From assembly GCA_028716845.1 (NCBI GenBank), contig JAQUPF010000014.1:1-56599 (forward strand): 56,599 nucleotides of DNA, written 5' to 3'. Below the pieces are notes generated by a model. That model had not been told where the DNA came from, made no database searches, and saw only the letters and a list, made by a program, of their open reading frames with translations. Numbering within the stretch: the first letter of the stretch is position 1; each line of letters begins with the position of its first letter. This document shows, in pieces, positions 1-8,164 of the stretch. The DNA is from a bacterium (GTDB taxonomy: Bacteria > Auribacterota > Tritonobacteria > UBA1439). The position numbers were made by a program, and so were the translations under genes.

Positions 1-1
1 T

Positions 2-913
2 TACGGTGAGACGATCTACTATCGGGTGATGATCGTCGACCAGGATTACAATATGATCTACGCCCCGCTGGCTCCCTGGGGCACATCGACGGAGTACACG
101 GTACCTGCCGGTCTCCTGAGCGGGGGCGCGCTCTACCGGTGGCGGGTGGAGGCGTATGACGGTTCGGACATGTTGGGGAGCGACCATTATTCGTTCAGTG
201 ATTGGGCGGCGTTCACCACGGCGACGGGAGCGGCCACGCCGACGCCCACTGTGACGCCGACGGAGACGCCCGAGCCGACGGCCACGCCCACCGGGACTCC
301 TGAGGCCACGGCGACGCCGACGGAGACGCCCGAGCCGACGGTAACGCCGACTCAAACCCCGGAGCCGACGCCGACGGTGACGCCCACGCCGATCCCCGCG
401 GTCAATCCGCTGACGGCCGGAGCGGTGACGTGGATGCGTGTGGAGGTGCCGCGCGCGGGTGAGGAGGAGGGGTTCCTGTACACGCTCGCATGCGCTGCCG
501 ATCCGGCGGGGACGGACATGGGCTCGATCTGGGACGGGTACAACGAGTTCTCGCCTGGGGACAGCTATCTTGCCGGGCCCGTGGCGCTGCGAATCACGCC
601 GTGGCACGTGGCGATCGAGGTGGCGGCGGGGGACCGTCTCCTGATCGCGAACGCGGCGGGGGAGGAGATGGCGGTGTACCTGCCGGCGCTCATGAGCGTT
701 GCCGAACCGGTGACGCTGTACGTGGCCGCGGACGGCTCGACGTATTACGACGCGGAGCTGACGGAGACGGCGTGCGTGGCGCCCGAGGGCCGGCCGGTCC
801 GGGTGAACTTCCAGCCGGAGGAGGCGCTACCCGTCGGTGAGTACTATCGCGACGCCGGGGAGCCGCCGGCCGATCACTGGGGCCCCGCTGGCGCGAAGGG
901 ATACGGCTGGTGA
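2..913 (+). CDS. Surface/secreted protein, C-terminal part (5' end outside window)
   Basis: The reading frame is open to the window's left edge, so only the last 303 residues are present. The visible N-terminal part (about residues 1-75) looks like a fibronectin-III-type beta domain, with alternating aromatic and hydrophobic residues such as YYRVMIVD and YRWRVEAYDG. A linker of about 55 residues made of PTPT/ETPEPT repeats follows, then a C-terminal domain of about 170 residues that I do not recognise. The Pro/Thr-rich spacer is typical of extracellular proteins that hold domains away from the cell. No membrane anchor is visible at the C-terminus. Function unknown. Confidence 0.75.
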   Translation, partial: YGETIYYRVMIVDQDYNMIYAPLAPWGTSTEYTVPAGLLSGGALYRWRVEAYDGSDMLGSDHYSFSDWAAFTTATGAATPTPTVTPTETPEPTATPTGTPEATATPTETPEPTVTPTQTPEPTPTVTPTPIPAVNPLTAGAVTWMRVEVPRAGEEEGFLYTLACAADPAGTDMGSIWDGYNEFSPGDSYLAGPVALRITPWHVAIEVAAGDRLLIANAAGEEMAVYLPALMSVAEPVTLYVAADGSTYYDAELTETACVAPEGRPVRVNFQPEEALPVGEYYRDAGEPPADHWGPAGAKGYGW

Positions 914-961
914 TATAGACGTTGTATGCTGCTATTTGCGGTAAAAGGAGTTGTGACGATA

Positions 962-988
962 TTCGCCCCGTGCGATGTGCGGGGCGAA
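962..988. terminator. Stem-loop after the surface protein gene
   Basis: A perfect 9-bp inverted repeat (TTCGCCCCG / CGGGGCGAA) surrounds a 9-nt loop, 48 bp after the stop codon at 913. No T-run follows on the plus strand, so it is at best a weak or Rho-assisted terminator. It also lies downstream of the minus-strand gene ending at 1043. Confidence 0.4.
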
Positions 989-1042
989 GTCGTATCCGTT
1001 CCCGAAAAGTGATTGTCTTTCTCTCCGGCGGCGGGGATGCGT

Positions 1043-1303
1043 TCAGCCGGCGAGGGAGGAGACCTTCCGGGCGAGGATTTCGAAATCCTCGCGGGCAACC
1101 TTTGATTTCAATTCTTCCAGGACGCGGGTTATGAGAACTCGATTAAGCTCGATCTTCCCAGTATTTCCTTCAACCTTTTCAAACAGCCTGTCTAATTTCT
1201 CCTTCATGCCCGGAATTGCTTCCAGAACAGGTTTAATCTCAGACCGAATGGCTTCGATAAGCGTGCCCACTTCCGTAGCGCTGAACTTATCCTCTTTCTT
1301 CAT
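1043..1303 (-). CDS. Small coiled-coil protein (86 aa), unknown function
   Basis: The ATG at 1303 is chosen over an upstream in-frame start because AGGGG lies about 7 nt before it and a good promoter lies at 1323-1351. The product starts MKKEDKFSATEVG and is charged and helical throughout. Heptad-like hydrophobic spacing from about residue 15 (IEAIRSEIKPVLEAI, then LDRLFEKVE) suggests a coiled coil. It has no signal peptide or membrane segment, so it is probably cytoplasmic. Small acidic/basic helical proteins of this type occur as orphan genes in many genomes, but I recognise no named family. The flanking gene content gives no functional clue. Confidence 0.6.
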   Translation of the reverse strand: MKKEDKFSATEVGTLIEAIRSEIKPVLEAIPGMKEKLDRLFEKVEGNTGKIELNRVLITRVLEELKSKVAREDFEILARKVSSLAG

Positions 1304-1322
1304 TCGTTTTCCCCTGGTCAAC

Positions 1323-1351
1323 ATGCTAATCGAAAATCGATTTTTAGTCAA
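1323..1351 (-). promoter_or_regulatory. Promoter with palindromic operator candidate
   Basis: On the minus strand TTGACT (1346-1351) and TAGCAT (1323-1328) are separated by exactly 17 bp. A perfect 12-bp palindrome AAAATCGATTTT (1333-1344) sits in the spacer, where a bound repressor would block RNA polymerase. The predicted start site leaves a leader of about 13 nt before the small coiled-coil gene. Confidence 0.55.
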
Positions 1352-1361
1352 AGAGAAGATG

Positions 1362-1728
1362 AATCCGCGATAATCCGCGTCAATCCGCGGCGGGGACAAA
1401 GAACAAATCCACCACGGATATGCACGGATGCGTGCGGATATTCACGGATTGCACTTGAAAAGGGTCGTTTTTTGCCGCGGATCCACGCGGATGCAACTAC
1501 AGTTCAAAGTGAAAAGTTGAAAGTTCAAAGTGGAGAGAAGGGGCGCACGAACCACGAGCCACTGATTTCCACGGATGCTTACGGATCCCACTTCAAGAGT
1601 ATCAGTGGATATCCGTAAGTATCCGTGCAAATCCGTTGTTGATTGGTTCTTCATTCTTTCAACTTTCGACTTTGAACTTTCGACTTTGAACTGTAGTTGC
1701 ATCCGTGATTATCCGTGGTAAATTGGTG
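1362..1728. repeat. Nested palindromic intergenic repeat, copy A
   Basis: This fills most of the 488-bp gap between 1304 and 1791, which holds no gene. A perfect 20-bp inverted repeat (1491-1510 with 1683-1702) encloses arms built of the words TTCAAAGT and TTGAAAG. Inside lies a second imperfect palindrome (1564-1586 with 1611-1633) built of CACGGAT/ATCCGTG. The left part (1362-1450) has further CACGGAT and AATCCGCG words. Related copies lie at 8904-9043, 11078-11222 and 13063-13204. No transposase is present. Confidence 0.85.
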
Positions 1729-1791
1729 CTTCTTCACTCGCCACTTCACTCGCCACTCGACACTCCCCTTCGGATATGGCATCCTGTCGTC

Positions 1792-2511
1792 ATGCGCAGG
1801 CGGCTCCTCGCATGGCTCTCGCTCGTCCTCTGCATCACGGTCCTCGCCGGGTGCACCGAGATGCGGATGACCATGCAGGCCATGAACCTCGCCCTCGTGG
1901 AGCTGTTCCGGCTCCCGGTCTACGTCATGCGCATCCCGTTCGAACTCATCCAGGGCCTCGGCCCCGCGATCTCGGCGGGCATCAGGAGCGCGGCCAACCT
2001 CGCCCCGCTCCTCCTCTTCATCGAGGACCGCCCGCCCGACATGGACCGCCTCCACGCCTCATCCGGCGGTTGCCCCGCGTCCCTGGCCATACGCGCCGCC
2101 GAGGACGGCGCGCCGGCGCCGCTCCTGGATGTCCTGGGCGCCGAGATCGCGGCGCGCACGGGCGCCCGGTTCACGCTCGTGGACCCGCGCCTCCTCGGCC
2201 ATCCGGCGGCGAGGGAGGCGATCCTCGGCGGGATCGGCGGCGGCGGCGGGCGGGTGCGGTGCGTCTTCGTGGACGGAAGCGACCTCGCCCGGGACCGGGG
2301 CCGCTTCGCCGCGGTCTGCCGCGAGATGGGCGAGCGGGGGCACGCGCTGTTCGCCCTCACCCTCTTCAACGACGATCTCGCCGCGCTCGCCGGCCTCCCG
2401 ACGGGCGGCGGGCCGCCGCCCGCCGACGGTCACCCGATCACGGGCACATGGAGGGCGCTGCTCGAGGGGCTCGGGCACGATGCGCTCCCGACGGAGCGGG
2501 AAAGCGGCTGA
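1792..2511 (+). CDS. Lipoprotein of unknown function
   Basis: The ATG at 1792 gives a protein of 239 aa beginning MRRRLLAWLSLVLC, with lipobox VLAGC and Cys21 as the probable lipid-modified residue. Upstream in-frame codons encode only repeat-like sequence. After the signal peptide comes a hydrophobic helical stretch (about residues 25-65), then a GC-rich globular region of about 150 residues with a Gly-rich turn near residue 145. I recognise no family. It lies 65 bp upstream of the M16 peptidase gene on the same strand and may be co-transcribed with it. Confidence 0.6.
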   Translation: MRRRLLAWLSLVLCITVLAGCTEMRMTMQAMNLALVELFRLPVYVMRIPFELIQGLGPAISAGIRSAANLAPLLLFIEDRPPDMDRLHASSGGCPASLAIRAAEDGAPAPLLDVLGAEIAARTGARFTLVDPRLLGHPAAREAILGGIGGGGGRVRCVFVDGSDLARDRGRFAAVCREMGERGHALFALTLFNDDLAALAGLPTGGGPPPADGHPITGTWRALLEGLGHDALPTERESG

Positions 2512-2576
2512 TCGTTTCCCGTCCACGGATCGGACCCGCGACACCCTCCCCCGTGGACACGGCCAGGATGTGCCTC

Positions 2577-5459
2577 ATGACCCGTGACAACCGGTGGCGG
2601 ACGCTCCTGATCCCCGTCCTCGCCGCCGCGGCGATCATCGCCGCCCCCCCGGCCCGAAGCGAACCGAACGTCCGCGAGGAGCGGCTCCCGAACGGCCTGA
2701 CCGTCCTCCTCAGGCGGGTGGAGGGGATGCCGCTCGTTTCGGTCTGGTCATGGATCCACGCGGGATCGGCGAACGAGGAGCCCGGCTGCTCCGGCGCGGC
2801 GCACTGGTGCGAGCACATGAATTTCAAGGGGACGCGGCGCTGGGGGCGGGACGAGATGAAGGGCGTCATCGAATCCCGCGGCGGCGCCTGGAACGGCTAC
2901 ACCTGGCTCGACCAGACCGCCTACTACCAGACGCTCCCCGCCGAGTCGCTCCCCCTCGCCCTCAACATCGAGGCGGAGCGGCTCGCGCGGAGCCTCTTCC
3001 GCCCGGAGGACGTGGAATCGGAGCGGACGGTCATCCTCTCCGAGCTCAGGATGGGGGAGAACGACCCCGAGAACCTCCTCGACATCGAGACGACCGCCGC
3101 GGCGTTCAAGGCGCACCCGTACCGCCGCCCCGTGATCGGCTGGCAGAGCGACGTCGAGGCGATGGGCCGCGACGACCTGTACCGGTTCTACCGGCGTTTC
3201 TACGTCCCGAACAACGCGACGCTCGTCGTCGTCGGCGACATCGAGGAGGAGGCCGCGCTCCGGCTCATCAACAGGGAGTTCGGGCCGATACCCCGAGGCG
3301 CGGACGTCGGGAGGATCCGCACGGTCGAGCCGCCGCAGGATGGGGAGCGCCGGGTGACGGTCGAGCGGCCGGGCGGGGCGGCCTACCTCCAGGTCCTCTA
3401 CCGCGCCCCCGCCGCCGACAGCGACGATTTCATCCCGCTCCTGGCGGTCAACACGCTCCTCGGCGGTCCCGAGAGCATGAACCTCTCCGAGGTCGAGTGG
3501 CGCGGCCAGGGGGGGAGGAGCTCGCGCCTCCACCGGGGCCTCGTGGACGGCGGCCTCGCCGCCAAGGCGGGCTCGCTCCTCCTGCCGACGAAGTACCCGG
3601 CCGTCTTCTGCGTCTACGCCACGGCCGCCCCGGGGGTCTCCCTCGACGACCTCGAGCGCGAGACGCTCCGCATCGTCGAGGGGGTCGGCGAGGGAGGCGT
3701 GCCCGCCGACGAGTTCGCGAAGATCACGCACCAGATGCGCGCCCGGCTCGTCTACGACCGCGAGAGCGTCACCGGCAGCGCCCAGGCGTTCGGCTTCTTC
3801 GACACGGTCGGCGCCCGCGGCCTCCCGGACGAGATCCCGCCCCGCCTCGCCCGGCTCACGCCGGCAGAGGTCGCCGCTGCCGCCCGTCGCTACCTGACCC
3901 CGTCGGGGAGGACGGTGGGCCGGTTCGTGCCGCTTGAACCGGCGGCCGGGGAAGTCGGGACGGCGGGGGAGGGGGGCGCCGTCCGGCTCGCGCGTTACGG
4001 CGATCACCCCCGCGGCGGCCGGCCCGGCCTCCTCGACCGCATCCGATCCCTGTTCCGGGGAGAGACGGAGAAGCCTTCCGAGGCGCGGCCGGCGGAGCCC
4101 CCTCGGCCTCCGGCGCGGCGGGAGGCGGTGCCCGCGCGCGCGAGGAGGGACGGGGGCGCCATCAGCGCGTTGTGGGACAGGGTGAGCGTCCGCCTGCCGG
4201 TCCGCGCCAGCCTCGACGCCGTCAGGGCCGAACTCCCGAACGGCCTCACGCTCATCGTCCGGGAGAACAGGGCGGCGCCGTCGGTCGTCGCGCGCGTGGA
4301 CATTGCCGCCGGCAGCTCGTGCGACCCCTCGGGGCTGCCCGGCATCGCCCACTTCACGGCCCGGATGCTCGACCGCGGCAGCACCGCCATGAGCGCCCGG
4401 CTCATCGCCGATGTCCTCGACTCCTCGGGAACGGAGCTCGACATCTCCTGCGGGCGCGACCGGGCGGCCGTCACCGCGAGGATGCTCAGGGAGAAGCTCC
4501 CCCTCGTCATGGAGGTCCTTGCCCAGATGGTCACGTCGCCCGTCTTCCCGGAGGAGGAGATCGGGAAGGTCGGCGGCCGGATCGCCACGGAGATCGGCGA
4601 GGCCCTCCGGGACACGCAGCGCGTGGCGGTCGACCGGCTGTACGAGCTGATCTACCCGCCGGGGCACCCGTACCGGCACCGCGTGGAGGGGACCGCGGCG
4701 GCCGTCCGGGCGATCCGTCGCGGCGAGCTCGTCGAGTTCCACCGCTCGCACTACGGCCCCAGGGCGACGACGATCGTCCTCTCCGGCGACGTCTCCGCCG
4801 CGGAGGCGGCGGAGGTCGCGGCCCGCTATTTCGGCCGGTGGAGGGCGGAGCGGCCGCTCTCGGCCCCGACGGTCCTCACGCCGCCGCTGCCGCCCGGCAC
4901 GAGGCGGGCGGCGGTCGAGGTCCCCGGCAAGACGCAGGTGGACATCGCGATCGGCTGCCGGGGCATCGCCCGGGACAACCCCGACTACCACGCCCTCGAG
5001 GTGATGAACACCATCCTCGGCCGCTTCGGCATGGGCGGCCGGCTCGGCAGGGCGATCCGCGAGGAGCGGGGGCTCGCCTACTACGTCTCGAGCGCCTTCG
5101 TCCCGTACCGGCACGTCGGCCCGTTCGTCGTGCGGGCGGGGGTCGCCCCGGGGGACGTCGACGCGGCGGTGGGGGAGATCCTCGTCCAGGTGAAGCGGAT
5201 GATGGAGGAGGGACCCACGGACGAGGAGATGAACGAGAGCAAGGCGTACCTCGTCCTGAGCGTCCCCCGGAAGCTCGAGACGAACGGCGCCGTCGCGGCG
5301 GCGCTCGCCGACCTCGACTATTTCAACCTGGGGCTGGATTACTACGAGCGGTACACCGACCTCGTCGGGAGGGTGGGGGCGGAGGATGTCCGCAGGGCCG
5401 CCGCGGCGTACCTCCACCCGGACCGCGCCTGCGTCGTCCTCGCCGGCCCCGTGGACTGA
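2577..5459 (+). CDS. Secreted M16 (insulinase/pitrilysin) family tandem peptidase
   Basis: A 960-aa protein with an N-terminal signal sequence (about residues 8-27) and two M16 units in tandem. The first unit has the inverted zinc motif HWCEH (His76, Glu79, His80) and the third ligand Glu156 in ILSELRM, at the usual spacing, so it should be an active zinc protease acting on small proteins or peptides outside the cytoplasm. The second unit (from about residue 560) has HFTAR in the equivalent place, lacking the Glu and second His, so it is probably a non-catalytic partner that completes the chamber. A low-complexity Arg/Pro/Glu-rich linker joins the halves. Start chosen for its AGGA; ATG at 2568 in the same frame is an alternative. 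Confidence 0.88.
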   Translation: MTRDNRWRTLLIPVLAAAAIIAAPPARSEPNVREERLPNGLTVLLRRVEGMPLVSVWSWIHAGSANEEPGCSGAAHWCEHMNFKGTRRWGRDEMKGVIESRGGAWNGYTWLDQTAYYQTLPAESLPLALNIEAERLARSLFRPEDVESERTVILSELRMGENDPENLLDIETTAAAFKAHPYRRPVIGWQSDVEAMGRDDLYRFYRRFYVPNNATLVVVGDIEEEAALRLINREFGPIPRGADVGRIRTVEPPQDGERRVTVERPGGAAYLQVLYRAPAADSDDFIPLLAVNTLLGGPESMNLSEVEWRGQGGRSSRLHRGLVDGGLAAKAGSLLLPTKYPAVFCVYATAAPGVSLDDLERETLRIVEGVGEGGVPADEFAKITHQMRARLVYDRESVTGSAQAFGFFDTVGARGLPDEIPPRLARLTPAEVAAAARRYLTPSGRTVGRFVPLEPAAGEVGTAGEGGAVRLARYGDHPRGGRPGLLDRIRSLFRGETEKPSEARPAEPPRPPARREAVPARARRDGGAISALWDRVSVRLPVRASLDAVRAELPNGLTLIVRENRAAPSVVARVDIAAGSSCDPSGLPGIAHFTARMLDRGSTAMSARLIADVLDSSGTELDISCGRDRAAVTARMLREKLPLVMEVLAQMVTSPVFPEEEIGKVGGRIATEIGEALRDTQRVAVDRLYELIYPPGHPYRHRVEGTAAAVRAIRRGELVEFHRSHYGPRATTIVLSGDVSAAEAAEVAARYFGRWRAERPLSAPTVLTPPLPPGTRRAAVEVPGKTQVDIAIGCRGIARDNPDYHALEVMNTILGRFGMGGRLGRAIREERGLAYYVSSAFVPYRHVGPFVVRAGVAPGDVDAAVGEILVQVKRMMEEGPTDEEMNESKAYLVLSVPRKLETNGAVAAALADLDYFNLGLDYYERYTDLVGRVGAEDVRRAAAAYLHPDRACVVLAGPVD

Positions 5460-5496
5460 CCGGGGAGGCCGCCCGCCATTCCCATCCAATACCCGT

Positions 5497-5552
5497 TTCT
5501 GATGTGGCCGATAGGCGATTATAATGTGTAACATTGTATAACTAATATGTTA
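5497..5552 (+). promoter_or_regulatory. Promoter and inverted-repeat operator of the AbiE-like pair
   Basis: An AT-rich patch in otherwise GC-rich DNA holds a perfect -10, TATAAT (5520-5525), with a weak -35 (TTCTGA, 5497-5502) at 17 bp. Just downstream, TAACAT (5529-5534) and ATGTTA (5547-5552) form an inverted repeat. Type IV antitoxins of the AbiEi family bind inverted repeats in their own promoter, so this is a likely autoregulation site. Confidence 0.5.
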
Positions 5553-5563
5553 TATTAAGTGAC

Positions 5564-6358
5564 GTGAACAAGACGGCATCAGATATAAGATTGTCGGTTC
5601 AGGAACTGATTGCGCGCCTCATCGCGTCCAATCCGGCGGGGGAGAATCTCTGCCTGATCGGCGGTTTCCGATACAGGCTGCTGGACGGCAGTCCCCGGCG
5701 GTCGCTCGACGTCGATTACCATTACGATGGTGACCTCGCCATCAGGCAGCGGGAGGTGGCTTCCCTTCTCAGAAGGAAACTCATCCCCGAGGCAAAAACG
5801 CGATATGGACTGGACGGCATGGTGTCGTTCGGGCGGGGTCCGGAGGCGGATAATCCTTCCGCGAAGACGATCGACGTCGCGCTGTTCAGCCGGGACGTTG
5901 CCGGCAGTCGGATCGACATTCCCGTCGAGATAACGAGGATCGTCCGCCTCGATCCGCCCGTCGTGCGCGCGGTCGGCGGCGTCGTGTATCTTTCGGTGTC
6001 CGACGCGGACATGATCGAGGGCAAGGTCCTCTGCCTCTTCAACCGTCTTCGCGTCGAGGAGCGTGATATCGTGGACATCTTCCTCTTCCACGACCGGTTC
6101 CTCCCCGATTCGCCCGCGCGCATCGGGGAGAAATTCCGTCGGCTGCCGCTGCCGGCGGACAGCATCGCACGGGCGTATCGCGCCATGGTCGCGGACCGCT
6201 CGCATCACGAGCGGAACATACGGGCGATCATCGACGAGCAGGTCGACCCGCCCGTCGCGGCGAACATCAATGCGGCGGGGGGCGCCGGCATGGTGTTCGA
6301 CCGCGTCACGGACATACTCGCGCCGCTGCTCCGCTTCGACGGAGGGGAACGCTCGTGA
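5564..6358 (+). CDS. AbiEii/AbiGii-type nucleotidyltransferase toxin
   Basis: A 264-aa protein of the AbiEii nucleotidyltransferase family. It shows the NTase signature GG (residues 33-34) followed by an RRSLDVD segment with Asp49 and Asp51. The family's C-terminal helix follows (MIEGKVLCLFNRLRVEERD then DIFLF), with the conserved Lys, Arg and RD. Characterised members of the wider family transfer nucleotides to tRNA acceptor ends or other targets and act as toxins or abortive-infection effectors. The start is a GTG with no clear ribosome site, so the first residues are uncertain. It overlaps the next gene by 4 bp (GTGA), indicating translational coupling. The toxin comes first here, opposite to the usual order. 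Confidence 0.75.
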   Translation: MNKTASDIRLSVQELIARLIASNPAGENLCLIGGFRYRLLDGSPRRSLDVDYHYDGDLAIRQREVASLLRRKLIPEAKTRYGLDGMVSFGRGPEADNPSAKTIDVALFSRDVAGSRIDIPVEITRIVRLDPPVVRAVGGVVYLSVSDADMIEGKVLCLFNRLRVEERDIVDIFLFHDRFLPDSPARIGEKFRRLPLPADSIARAYRAMVADRSHHERNIRAIIDEQVDPPVAANINAAGGAGMVFDRVTDILAPLLRFDGGERS

Positions 6359-6987
6359 AGATGCTGGAATGGTGGGCCCGTCTCGATGAGCTGGCGCACC
6401 GCCACGGCAAGCACGTCTTCACGGTGACGGAGCTCGCCCATCTGGGAGGCACGTCACGGCGCGCCGTGAACGTCGAGCTGAGCCGACTCATGCGGCACGG
6501 CATCCTCGCGCGCTACGCGCAGGGAAGGTACGGCCTGCCGGGGCGGGCCACGGCGGCGATGCTGCTGCCGCATCTCGATCCGAGTGCCTACATCTCGGGG
6601 AGCGCCGCGCTGTTCCGGCACGGGATCATCACCCAGGAGCCGGTGAAGATCACCTGCATGACGAGCAGACGGCACGGCCGCCGGCGCGAGCGGGCGACGG
6701 CTGCGGGGATATTCATCTTCGTCTGCGTCAGGAAGCCGGTCTATGCGCCGCCGTCGCGGGGACTGCATGCCCCTCCCGAGCAGGCGCTGTGCGATTTCAT
6801 CTTCCTGGCGCGGCGGGCGGGGAATACCCCCGGCTCGCTCGTCACCTTCAGGAACCTCGACCGGCTCCGCGCATCAGTCCTCGGCAGGATTGCCGGCCGC
6901 TATCCCGCCACCGTCGCGAGGGAGGTGTTTGATCTGGCTGGGTTGCCGGTCAGGGGGAGAAGAGCGGGAGGTAGACGGTCCGCATGA
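6355..6987 (+). CDS. AbiEi-type antitoxin with N-terminal winged helix
   Basis: A 210-aa protein. Residues about 20-62 form a winged helix-turn-helix (FTVTELAHLGG, then SRRAVNVELSRL and a YGLPG wing). Next comes the AbiEi-family core, with YISGSAALFRHGII and later APPEQALCDFIFL, which matches the family pattern of a substrate-like groove followed by a PEKALLD segment. The family neutralises AbiEii toxins and represses its own promoter by binding inverted repeats. The GTG start overlaps the toxin stop. The last 38 bp overlap the convergent glycosyltransferase gene, so the basic C-terminal tail may be accidental extension. Confidence 0.7.
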   Translation: MKMLEWWARLDELAHRHGKHVFTVTELAHLGGTSRRAVNVELSRLMRHGILARYAQGRYGLPGRATAAMLLPHLDPSAYISGSAALFRHGIITQEPVKITCMTSRRHGRRRERATAAGIFIFVCVRKPVYAPPSRGLHAPPEQALCDFIFLARRAGNTPGSLVTFRNLDRLRASVLGRIAGRYPATVAREVFDLAGLPVRGRRAGGRRSA

Positions 6988-8158
6988 CCGCCTCCCACGA
7001 GTAGAGGCGCTCCGCCCTTTCCCTCCCGGCCCGCCCCATCTCCCCGCGCAGCGCCGGATCGACGACCAGCCGCTCAAGGGCGGCGGCGAGCGCCCGGGCG
7101 TCGCCGGGCTCGACGAGGAGGCCGGTCGCGCCGTCCTCGACGATGTCGGCGAGCCCGCCGCTCCTGGAGGCGACCACGGGCCTGCCCGCGGCCATCGCCT
7201 CCACCGCCGCGATGCCGAACGGCTCCCGCCATACCGACGGCACGACGCAGATGTCCGCCGCCGCGTAGAGGGCGGGGAGTTTTTCGGGCGGCTGCCACGG
7301 CAGGTAGCGGATCGCCTCGTCGCGGACGGACGGCTCGCTGTAGGTGGGGACGACGATCCGGAAGTCGAGCCGCCGCTCCCGCATGATGCGGCACGCCTCC
7401 GCGAGGACGCGGAACCCCTTGTTCTCGTCGCCGGTGCGGCTCGTCATGAGGATGGTGCACGGACCGGCGGGCCGGCCGGCAGCCGGCACGCGGAACGCGG
7501 CCGGATCCACGCCGGAGGGCGCGAGGAGCGCCGACCCGCCCCATCGGATGATCGTCTCCCGCATGAAGCTGTTGTACACGATGACGCGCGAGGCGGACCG
7601 GATCGCCCGGAGGACCCATGCGCGGTAGAGCGGCGTGAAGGCGAGCGACGAGAGGAACTCGTGGGAGAAGGCGTCGAGCGGGCGGAACCGGTGGTGCCGG
7701 AAGGCGCAGCGGCGGCAGGCGGCCGGGTGCGTGAGGATGTCGAGGGGGCAGATCCTGCCGTACCGGAACTGCGTGCCGTAGTGCTTGATGCAGAGCCCCT
7801 CGTACGCGTAGAAGCGGAGGATCGGCCGCCGCGGCGCGAGGGCGGCGGCGAGCGGGAACTTGAGGTACCAGCCGTCGGCGATGAAGACGCGGTCCGGCCC
7901 GATCCCGTCCACGAGGCGCCGGAAGGCGCGCGGGACGGTCCAGGCGTTGAACGTCGCCGCCGTGAACGGGACACGGACGATCCGGAACGGGAACTCCCCC
8001 TCGATCCTCCCGCGGGGGAAGTAGCCCCGGAAATCCGCCGCGAGGAGCGTCACGTCGTGGGCGGCGGCGAGCCGCGTCATGACCTCCTTCAGGTCCACGC
8101 GCGCCCCGCCGTCGGGCGGCCAGTTGAAGAGGAGGTCGATGAAGACGATCTTCGCCAC
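6950..8158 (-). CDS. GT4-family glycosyltransferase
   Basis: A 402-aa GT-B fold enzyme of family GT4. The N-terminal half carries the PPDGGARV loop typical of the acceptor domain. The C-terminal half has TSRTGDENKGF and the EPFGIAAVE signature (the E-x7-E motif that binds the nucleotide-sugar), followed by SGGLADIVEDGATGLLV. A Cys/His-rich insert around residues 135-160 (ICPLDILTHPAACRRCAFRHH) could bind a metal. It probably transfers a sugar in envelope polysaccharide or glycolipid synthesis. It follows the methyltransferase gene by 6 bp on the same strand, so the two form an operon. Confidence 0.85.
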   Translation of the reverse strand: MAKIVFIDLLFNWPPDGGARVDLKEVMTRLAAAHDVTLLAADFRGYFPRGRIEGEFPFRIVRVPFTAATFNAWTVPRAFRRLVDGIGPDRVFIADGWYLKFPLAAALAPRRPILRFYAYEGLCIKHYGTQFRYGRICPLDILTHPAACRRCAFRHHRFRPLDAFSHEFLSSLAFTPLYRAWVLRAIRSASRVIVYNSFMRETIIRWGGSALLAPSGVDPAAFRVPAAGRPAGPCTILMTSRTGDENKGFRVLAEACRIMRERRLDFRIVVPTYSEPSVRDEAIRYLPWQPPEKLPALYAAADICVVPSVWREPFGIAAVEAMAAGRPVVASRSGGLADIVEDGATGLLVEPGDARALAAALERLVVDPALRGEMGRAGRERAERLYSWEAVMRTVYLPLFSP

Positions 8159-8164
8159 GGCGGC

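Noticed and set aside
962-988. Strong intrinsic terminator
   Set aside because: The stem is good but no T-run follows, so it is listed only as a weak or uncertain terminator.
2748-5534. Long minus-strand reading frame antisense to the M16 peptidase gene (928 codons)
   Set aside because: In GC-rich DNA antisense frames are often open. Its translation is Arg/Asp/Val-rich with no family motif, while the plus strand carries a recognisable M16 protein.
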